37,228 nt of DNA from an uncultured Cardiobacterium sp. (GTDB lineage: Bacteria > Pseudomonadota > Gammaproteobacteria > Cardiobacteriales > Cardiobacteriaceae). This document shows, one piece after another, positions 31,374 through 37,228 of the stretch (the first letter of the stretch is position 1; each line of letters starts with the position of its first letter). The translations under genes were made by a program, and so were the position numbers. The notes beneath the pieces were generated by a model. The model worked only from the letters and a program-made list of their open reading frames with translations. It did not search any database and was not told the origin of the DNA. The stretch lies in assembly GCF_938028825.1 (NCBI RefSeq), contig NZ_CALIZP010000036.1, positions 1 through 37,228 of the forward strand, written 5' to 3'.

Positions 31374-32534
31374 ATGACAGAACAGCTTTCCCCGGACGCC
31401 CTGCAATTCAGTGAAACGGTCAGACGATATGGCGGCAAGGAAGCCTATGGGCGGGATTTGGCGGCCGGGAGAACCGCACTGCCGTATGAACGCTGGGTAC
31501 AAATCAGGACACCGGTATTTCTGGCTGAATCTGCTTATGGCGATTGGCAATCCGTCTCAAACCGGCTGTATTTGGATAGTGAACCGATTACAACAGTTAC
31601 GGGTGAGGAAATCCCAAAAGGGAATAGTAAGGAACATTTTACGCGTCTTACCGCATGGTTTAAGGAACAATATAACGGGAAAATTATTGTTAATGGTGTT
31701 GGTGAAATATTATTAGATCGTCGAGCAATAAAGAACGATATAGGTCATGGCTGGGGATCAGTAAAAATATTAACTTTCCCTATTATTCCAAATATCCTGC
31801 AAGATGGCCGGATAATTTATGCTGAAGATTTGAGGAATGAACGCTTGAAAGGTAGTTACTTATACTTTTCTGCACCTATCCAGATTAGAAATAAAGAATT
31901 CAATAAAGAACTGGATAAGGATTCTAATAAGACATCAAATGAACATACTTCACATGATTTTGTTGTCATTGTAACCGTAAAAGCACTTGAGGAATTGGAT
32001 CCCAAAACCATGCAAAGCCTAAGGCGTCTGTATGTACATGAAGTTGGATTGAGGGAGCTTTTTCAAAATAAAGAACCCCAGCATCACTCTGAGTTCAAAA
32101 CCGGGCTTGCTGCACCACACGGTGAGGAGTTCCACGGCCCAAGTGACGCTGGAGCTATAAGGAAAATACTACTACGTGCATACGCTGTCAAGCCTGAATC
32201 ATTAAAAGCCGCACTGATACCTGAAACCGGCGAACCGCGCCTTGATTTACTGGAAAAAGAATATCCATCACCGCTGATTGACCTGCGTGGATTGGGCTGC
32301 CGGGAAGCCGCGCGCAAGCTGCATGACTTGACCAGAGGGAGCATTACGCATCTGCCGTTGATAGAAGCCTCCATTGCCGCCGATGGCAGCAAACAACTCG
32401 ATGTACGGCGCCTGCTCGTCGCACAACGCCTGCATCCCACCCCACGCAAAGACGAATGGCTCAAAGCCGTTATGGAAGCACCGCAAAGGGACAAACAACA
32501 CCACCGACAACAAGACTGGGACATGACACGATGA
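31374..32534 (+). CDS. Polyvalent-type protein with an LPD3/BECR-nuclease-like domain, between virB10 and virB11
   Basis: 386 residues; ATG one base after the virB10 stop; the end overlaps virB11 (ATGA). The N-terminus (Trp-Val-Gln-Ile-Arg-Thr-Pro-Val-Phe...Tyr-Gly-Asp-Trp) recalls the RTPxF...FGDW signature common in phage and plasmid polyvalent proteins. Residues ~90-225 resemble the LPD3 (barnase/EndoU/RelE-like fold) group: Thr-Ala-Trp-Phe, Asn-Gly-Val-Gly-Glu-Ile, Asn-Asp-Ile-Gly-His-Gly, Ile-Pro-Asn-Ile-Leu-Gln-Asp-Gly-Arg-Ile-Ile, Phe-Ser-Ala-Pro-Ile, Leu-Tyr-Val-His-Glu-Val. This section (about 31600-32140) is AT-rich, unlike both ends. It is not a standard VirB component. It may be an effector or recipient-acting protein; the assignment is by eye. 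Confidence 0.55.
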   Translation: MTEQLSPDALQFSETVRRYGGKEAYGRDLAAGRTALPYERWVQIRTPVFLAESAYGDWQSVSNRLYLDSEPITTVTGEEIPKGNSKEHFTRLTAWFKEQYNGKIIVNGVGEILLDRRAIKNDIGHGWGSVKILTFPIIPNILQDGRIIYAEDLRNERLKGSYLYFSAPIQIRNKEFNKELDKDSNKTSNEHTSHDFVVIVTVKALEELDPKTMQSLRRLYVHEVGLRELFQNKEPQHHSEFKTGLAAPHGEEFHGPSDAGAIRKILLRAYAVKPESLKAALIPETGEPRLDLLEKEYPSPLIDLRGLGCREAARKLHDLTRGSITHLPLIEASIAADGSKQLDVRRLLVAQRLHPTPRKDEWLKAVMEAPQRDKQHHRQQDWDMTR

Positions 32535-33640
32535 AAGAACACCATGAATTTACCCAAGCCCTCACTCCCGTTTCCTCTGCGAATCAAGCGGGCGGGGAAA
32601 TTGTCCTCAACGCCGAAGATACCATCTTGGTGCAGCAAATCCATGCTGTGTTCCAGCAAATCGGCATTTATGACTTGATGACGAAACCCGGGATCACGGA
32701 AATCGTCATCAATGAACCTGACGTCATCTATTTTGAAGAAAACGCAGAATGGAAACGGCAGGAACAGCCCGGCAACAAATCCAACGAAAGGATTGAGGCA
32801 CTGGGCGCGCTCCTTATCAATCACACCGGGCAAAGCCAGAAATTTGACACCAACCAACCCATGCTGAGTCTGACCATGCCCGGTGGCGAACGCGCCCAGC
32901 TGGTGCGCAAACCGGCGGCGGAAGAAGCCAGTCTCACCATCCGGATACCCTCAAGCAAGCGCTACACATTGGACGAATACCAAGCCAACGGCCTGTTTGC
33001 GGAAATCCTGCCCATCAGCGATGACATTCCGGCATTGGACAGAGAATTGCAAGAACTGCTGAAAGCCAAACAATATCGCGCCTTTATTGAGAAAGCTATT
33101 CTTTACCGGAAAAACATTGTCATTTCCGGTGCAACCGGCAGCGGCAAAACCACCTTCATGAAATCCCTGCTGGATTTAATCTCGCATCAAGAGCGGATTA
33201 TTACCATCGAAGACGCACGGGAAATCTTTATCGACCATCCCAATAAGGTCCACCTCGTTTATCCCAAGAATGCCATGACGGAATCCACCGTGACCGCGAA
33301 AAGCTGTCTGGAAGCGTGTCTGCGCATGAAGCCTGATCGCATCATTCTTGCCGAGTGTCGCGGTGATGAAGCGTTTTATTTCGTCCGTGCCTGTGGAAAT
33401 GGACACAGCGGTTCGATCACCTCTTGCCACGCCGACAGTGCCTTGATGGCTTACGAGCAGCTGGCCCTAATGATCAATGCCGCCCCAGAAGGCGCGGGTT
33501 TGTCGTATGACGTTATCAGGCGGCTCATCATGATGACCATTGATGTATCCATGCACTTCATGGCGCACGGCGGCCGCCGCTACATCACCGGCATCGATTT
33601 TGATCCGGGGCGCAAATTACAAATGCTGCGCGGCATGTAG
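32531..33640 (+). CDS. virB11: VirB11 traffic ATPase
   Basis: 369 residues from the ATG in the ATGA overlap at 32531. An N-terminal domain (Asp-Leu-Met-Thr-Lys-Pro-Gly-Ile-Thr-Glu-Ile-Val-Ile-Asn-Glu-Pro) is followed by the ATPase: Walker A Gly-Ala-Thr-Gly-Ser-Gly-Lys-Thr (200-207), Asp box Ile-Thr-Ile-Glu-Asp-Ala-Arg-Glu, Walker B Arg-Ile-Ile-Leu-Ala-Glu-Cys-Arg-Gly and His box Gly-His-Ser-Gly-Ser-Ile-Thr-Ser-Cys-His-Ala. All motifs are intact. VirB11 is a hexameric cytoplasmic ATPase switching the apparatus between pilus assembly and DNA transfer. Confidence 0.96.
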   Translation: MKEHHEFTQALTPVSSANQAGGEIVLNAEDTILVQQIHAVFQQIGIYDLMTKPGITEIVINEPDVIYFEENAEWKRQEQPGNKSNERIEALGALLINHTGQSQKFDTNQPMLSLTMPGGERAQLVRKPAAEEASLTIRIPSSKRYTLDEYQANGLFAEILPISDDIPALDRELQELLKAKQYRAFIEKAILYRKNIVISGATGSGKTTFMKSLLDLISHQERIITIEDAREIFIDHPNKVHLVYPKNAMTESTVTAKSCLEACLRMKPDRIILAECRGDEAFYFVRACGNGHSGSITSCHADSALMAYEQLALMINAAPEGAGLSYDVIRRLIMMTIDVSMHFMAHGGRRYITGIDFDPGRKLQMLRGM

Positions 33641-33649
33641 GGGCGGAAC

Positions 33650-35599
33650 ATGAAAAAAGCGATAAAAGCACTCTTGATTATCGTCGGCATCGCATTATTC
33701 CTGCTGACTTTCTTCTGGCTGGCCAGTTTCCTGTTTCGCTTCTTCATGAGCGGAGGAGACGCGGGGATTATCCGCAGCCTGTTCAAAGGCAAATTTGCCC
33801 TGACAACACAAGTCCGCAGCTATCCGCTGGACATCCTGCACTACCAAATGGCTTATGGCGCCATTTATGAACGACCGCTGAAAGGTGCCTGGTTTTTGTC
33901 TGGCGCCATACACCTTGCGGCATTCCTGATCATCCTCAAAGGATTGAGCAAAAGACCGAGTCTGTACGGGGATTCACGCTTTGCCAAGACCCGCGAAATC
34001 GAAGAAGCCGGTTTGTTCATCTCGCCCGCCGAAGTCAAGAAAGGGGGACTGTTTGCCGGGACAAAAATCATCGTCGGCCGCATCGGCAACCGCTTCCTTG
34101 CCCTGCCCGGCCAGCTGTTTGCCGCCTTGATGGCTCCTACCCGCTCCGGCAAAGGGGTCGGCGTTGTTGTCCCGGTTGCACTGTCCTACGCGCATTCGAT
34201 GGTGGTATCCGACATCAAGCTGGAGCTGTTCCGGCTGACGGCGGCTTTCCGCGCCAAGTGCGGTCATGAAGTCCATCTTTTTGACCCATTCGATCCGGAT
34301 GGCCGCACTGCCCGGTGGAACCCGCTCTCCTATGTGTCGCGCAGTGGCGAACAACGGGTGGATGACCTGCTGCAAATTGCCACCTGCCTGATTGAAGAAA
34401 CCCATGACTCCTTTTGGTCGAACAGCGCGCGCAAACTGTTTCTGGGGCTTGGGTTGTATTGCCTGGACAAAGAACAGTACTACCGCGCGCAAAACAACAA
34501 GGATGTGGTGTTTGTGCCGACAATCAAGGAAATCCTCAATCTCGCCACGGATTTTTCCGGCGGCGCCATTCAGCATTTTTCCTCGCTGATGAACGATGAA
34601 TTTGTCAGTGCCATCACCCGCCAATCCATCAACAGTGCCATTTCCGCCGGGGAAAAGCCCTTTGCCTCCGTCCTGGCCACGCTGACCACCAGCCTGTCCC
34701 CGTGGCTGTCCGAACCCATTGCCAATGCCACCTCCGGCGATGACTTCGACATGCGCGATGTCCGCCGCAAACCCATGACCCTCTATTTGGGTATCAAGCC
34801 CAAAAACCTGATTCAGGCCAAAACCATCATCAACCTGTTTTACAGCATCCTGATTCATGAAAATACTTCCGTCATGCCGGATGAAGATCCATCGCTGCAA
34901 TATCAATGTTTGATGCTGATGGATGAAGGCACGGCTGCCGGCCGCGTCAATATTCTGGAAAAAGCCATTTCCTACATGGCGGGATACAACCTGCGCCTAT
35001 TGTTCATTGCGCAAAGTCCGGCACAAATCGAGGATGAAAAAACCTATGGCATACACGGTGCCCGCAATATCCTGACCAATATTGCCCTCAAAATATTATT
35101 CAAGCCCAACGATGTGCGCGACAGCGAAGAATACTCCAAATTGCTGGGCAAAATTACCGTGGAAGAGGATACCTCGCGCTCACGCGGCGGCGGTAACATG
35201 GGAGTATCAACGACGCGGACACAGAACCAGCGTGACTTGATGATGCCGCAAGAACTGCGGGCCATGCCGCTACAAGAGGAAATCATTATTTACGATGGCA
35301 TCTCACACCCGATCAGGGCTCAAAAGATTTGCTATTACAAGGATCGTGTCTTTATTCCAAGATTCAAAGGACAAAGAAATACCATTGTCCGGCCATTAAA
35401 AGAACGGATGGATAGGAAAGAAGTCATTGCCGATGCCGTGAAGACAATCGTCTGTGATGAAAGCCGAACCTATCGCAACAGACTTGAAGACAACATCAAC
35501 GAATACGCCGCCAGACAGGCATTCACCACAGCTGTTGTCGGCAATTTTATCGGCCGTGTGCTGGAAGAAAACACGCAACGGCAAGCAACGGCCGTCTGA
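33650..35599 (+). CDS. virD4: VirD4/TraG type IV coupling protein
   Basis: 649 residues. Two N-terminal transmembrane helices (about 5-32 and 80-98) flank a short periplasmic loop. Tyr-Gly-Asp-Ser-Arg-Phe-Ala (106-112) is the TraG/VirD4 motif. Walker A is Pro-Thr-Arg-Ser-Gly-Lys-Gly-Val (163-170), and Walker B-like Leu-Met-Leu-Met-Asp-Glu-Gly lies near 420. Ala-Gln-Ser-Pro-Ala-Gln-Ile and Lys-Ile-Leu-Phe-Lys-Pro-Asn follow. The coupling protein brings the relaxase-DNA complex to the channel. It is intact and 9 bp after virB11, with GGGGCGG before the ATG. No relaxase gene is visible next to it. Confidence 0.95.
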   Translation: MKKAIKALLIIVGIALFLLTFFWLASFLFRFFMSGGDAGIIRSLFKGKFALTTQVRSYPLDILHYQMAYGAIYERPLKGAWFLSGAIHLAAFLIILKGLSKRPSLYGDSRFAKTREIEEAGLFISPAEVKKGGLFAGTKIIVGRIGNRFLALPGQLFAALMAPTRSGKGVGVVVPVALSYAHSMVVSDIKLELFRLTAAFRAKCGHEVHLFDPFDPDGRTARWNPLSYVSRSGEQRVDDLLQIATCLIEETHDSFWSNSARKLFLGLGLYCLDKEQYYRAQNNKDVVFVPTIKEILNLATDFSGGAIQHFSSLMNDEFVSAITRQSINSAISAGEKPFASVLATLTTSLSPWLSEPIANATSGDDFDMRDVRRKPMTLYLGIKPKNLIQAKTIINLFYSILIHENTSVMPDEDPSLQYQCLMLMDEGTAAGRVNILEKAISYMAGYNLRLLFIAQSPAQIEDEKTYGIHGARNILTNIALKILFKPNDVRDSEEYSKLLGKITVEEDTSRSRGGGNMGVSTTRTQNQRDLMMPQELRAMPLQEEIIIYDGISHPIRAQKICYYKDRVFIPRFKGQRNTIVRPLKERMDRKEVIADAVKTIVCDESRTYRNRLEDNINEYAARQAFTTAVVGNFIGRVLEENTQRQATAV

Positions 35600-35633
35600 T
35601 GATTCCATGCACTAACCAATAAGAGGAAGAACC

Positions 35634-36788
35634 ATGCAAAACGATCCTGATGCTGTCAGCCACTATGATGACCCCAGAGATGATCCCCGCAATGCGGGTT
35701 ATGAACCTCCGGAACACCTGTATGAAGAAGGCCCTCCACCCATAGGGATGGAACCACCCGCCCCGAGCGGCGAGCAGGGACAGGCTGCCCCGGACATTGC
35801 GCAAGAATGGCCTGCGCCGGACATCGGACCGGAACAGATGTCCACCACACAACCAGCCGCCAAGACCACCCAAGAGGCAGGATCAACACATGAAGAAGTC
35901 ATGATTGAGCCTGATTGGGAACGTTCGGAAGAACGGTGGCGGGAAGCGATGTACCAACAACTGCGCGGCGAACTGGAAGAAATCGTGCGTGAAGCGACCG
36001 GCAAAAAAGCAGACGAACCGGTTGCCATGCCGGATTACCAATTCGCCGCGAATGACACCCTGTATGGCTTGCCCAAACCGGATGTATTGCGGGAATTTTA
36101 TGGCTTGCCGGCAAAAGAAAAGCACCGAGAGCCGGAAGAACCCTTCAAGCGCAAATTCAATCGTGGTTTGGAACCGGAAAAAGCAGGGGGAGAAATCCAT
36201 CTGGATTACACCTTTGAACGATTCAATGCCCAAAACGAATACACGGAAGTCAGGAAGCATGTGCTGAATCCGTCAAGGATGCTGGATTTCCGCAATGAAG
36301 CCGTATTTGAGCATAAAGGTGATGGCAGCCGCATCACGATCCGTAAAAACAAAATCATCTGTGACAACACGGATCGCAATATCCAGTCATCCCTGGATAT
36401 TGCGCAAGACATGGGCTGGGATGTCATCAAGATCACCGGCGGCAGCAAAACGGCCAAAGCCGAGATGTGGTTTCAGGCACAAATGCGGGGAATGGAAACC
36501 CGCGGCTACGAACCAACGGAAGCCGACAAGAAACGCCTCTTGGGGGCGCAAGAACGCGAGCGCAAAGAACAGGCCGCACACAGCGGAGATATTACCGAGG
36601 CCCTTGACATCAAACCCCGCCAAGAACCGGAGCAAAACCTTGCCAACGAACAGCCATCCCAAGAGCCGCCCCGTCCGGAGGCGCAAACCAAAGACCCGGC
36701 CGCAACGATGGGAAATGCGGATCATGCAAACGAATCGCCACAAAGCGACAAACCCGTGAACGACGGCAATCAGAAAGGTCAAGAATGA
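35634..36788 (+). CDS. LPD7-domain protein without a relaxase domain
   Basis: 384 residues with AGAGGAAG before the ATG. The N-terminal ~100 residues are Pro/Glu/Asp-rich and probably disordered. Residues ~235-300 contain an LPD7-like domain (Asp-Asn-Thr-Asp-Arg-Asn-Ile-Gln-Ser-Ser-Leu-Asp-Ile-Ala, Gly-Trp-Asp-Val-Ile-Lys-Ile-Thr-Gly-Gly, Met-Trp-Phe-Gln-Ala-Gln-Met-Arg-Gly, Arg-Gly-Tyr-Glu-Pro-Thr). The C-terminal ~80 residues are charged and disordered. LPD7 usually lies at the C-terminus of relaxases or polyvalent proteins; no relaxase domain is found here. It may act with a relaxase encoded elsewhere. The stop overlaps the next start (ATGA). Confidence 0.7.
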   Translation: MQNDPDAVSHYDDPRDDPRNAGYEPPEHLYEEGPPPIGMEPPAPSGEQGQAAPDIAQEWPAPDIGPEQMSTTQPAAKTTQEAGSTHEEVMIEPDWERSEERWREAMYQQLRGELEEIVREATGKKADEPVAMPDYQFAANDTLYGLPKPDVLREFYGLPAKEKHREPEEPFKRKFNRGLEPEKAGGEIHLDYTFERFNAQNEYTEVRKHVLNPSRMLDFRNEAVFEHKGDGSRITIRKNKIICDNTDRNIQSSLDIAQDMGWDVIKITGGSKTAKAEMWFQAQMRGMETRGYEPTEADKKRLLGAQERERKEQAAHSGDITEALDIKPRQEPEQNLANEQPSQEPPRPEAQTKDPAATMGNADHANESPQSDKPVNDGNQKGQE

Positions 36789-37140
36789 ATCAGGGAAAGA
36801 CCTCTCGCAGGCGGAATTTGATGAATTATCACTGGATCAGCGCATTGCCTATACCCGGAAATTAATGTTGAGCGAAGTCACCAAACTGTTCCCACTGGAC
36901 GAAAAAGAATACAAAGACCTGGAAAATACTTTTGACCAACAGTTATCCATATTTGCCCGCAATGGGGGAAGAATGGATATAAAGAACTTCAAATCGGACA
37001 TTCAGCATGGGTTACCCATTGCGCAAAAAGAATTGAACAACGCGGCGCGCACGGAACAAAACAGGAAAAGCCATGCGGAAAGAATGGCCGAACAACAAAA
37101 GCCCCGGACACGGGAAAAACAAAACGATCACAGCTTGTGA
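36785..37140 (+). pseudogene. Small hypothetical protein with an early frameshift
   Basis: ATG 36785 overlaps the LPD7 stop (ATGA), the coupling seen across this operon, but its frame soon looks non-coding. Sensible coding begins in another frame at about 36790 (Ser-Gly-Lys-Asp-Leu-Ser-Gln-Ala-Glu-Phe-Asp-Glu-Leu-Ser-Leu-Asp-Gln) and runs to 37140. One extra A (ATGAAATCA instead of ATGAATCA) restores a protein of about 118 residues. An internal ATG at 36865 would give 91 residues, but lacks a ribosome binding site. The product is soluble and helical with a Lys/Arg/Glu-rich tail. No family recognised. Confidence 0.55.
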
Positions 37141-37142
37141 TC
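37126..37142. other. 17-bp palindrome at the end of the last gene
   Basis: GATCACA-GCT-TGTGATC is a perfect inverted repeat overlapping the stop of the last small gene. It lacks a T run, so it is more likely an operator or a weak attenuator. The remaining ~85 bases to the window end show no gene. Confidence 0.3.
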
Positions 37143-37228
37143 ACCCATTTTCAACAAACCAGCACAGAGGTGTTATAGCTAATGGATTTCATTTTTCATA
37201 CAGATCCTAAATAGCTTGTCGATATCAT

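Overview
The window holds two kinds of DNA. The left 7.5 kb is GC-rich chromosome-like sequence of a Gram-negative proteobacterium. From about 7.5 kb to the right edge lies most of an integrative conjugative element, or integrated conjugative plasmid, with a P-type (VirB/VirD4) type IV secretion system. The host is probably a facultative, host-associated gamma- or betaproteobacterium; a Cardiobacterium-like organism would fit, but no rRNA or marker gene is present to prove it. No right attachment site, relaxase or oriT was recognised, so the element probably continues beyond base 37228.

Layout. (1) Bases 1-5243: 3' part of a very large modular exoprotein with Ig-like repeats, a glycosidase-like TIM barrel, a cadherin-like module, a parallel beta-helix and a type I secretion-like C-terminus. 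(2) 5218-7174: a LysR regulator divergent from an NAD(P)-binding oxidoreductase, then a deleted SnoaL-like remnant and a terminator. (3) 7215-7586: a membrane protein gene that seems to run into the element boundary. (4) 7757-8985: a P4-type tyrosine integrase with a frameshift, and its terminator. (5) 8986-13300: an AT-rich control region with FNR-box and DnaA-box matches, then a minus-strand operon: two small genes, a DUF927 helicase-like gene broken by two frameshifts, and duplicated copies of its C-terminal module. This operon starts from a promoter followed by a structured leader RNA. (6) 13312-14108: a higBA-type toxin-antitoxin operon with an operator inside its promoter, then a terminator. 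(7) 14280-16970: two small minus-strand genes (one a helix-turn-helix protein) divergent from a type IA topoisomerase. (8) 17028-18654: small membrane proteins, then an S24-type repressor divergent from a YdaS/Cro-like gene, a phage-like switch placed at the head of the transfer operon. (9) 18647-35599: virB1 to virB9, an ArdC-DUF5710-Toprim 'polyvalent' gene, an acidic protein, virB10, an LPD3-like protein, virB11 and virD4. (10) 35634-37140: an LPD7-domain protein and a small gene.

How it fits together. The repressor/YdaS pair would control a nearly gap-free transfer operon (several ATGA overlaps). VirB1-B11 would build the channel and pilus, VirD4 would feed substrates, ArdC-Toprim would protect or prime DNA in the recipient, and the topoisomerase, DUF927 protein and integrase would serve maintenance and integration.

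The main surprise is that at least seven element genes each carry one or two small, sharply localised lesions: integrase, DUF927 protein, a 17-kb small gene, virB4, virB9, ArdC-Toprim (two) and the last small gene. The reading frames around the lesions are otherwise well conserved. Either the element died recently, or the sequence contains errors. A clean 7-bp tandem duplication and a TGG-to-TGA change argue that at least some lesions are real. Two AT-rich patches (virB6 and the LPD3 gene) suggest mosaic recombination.
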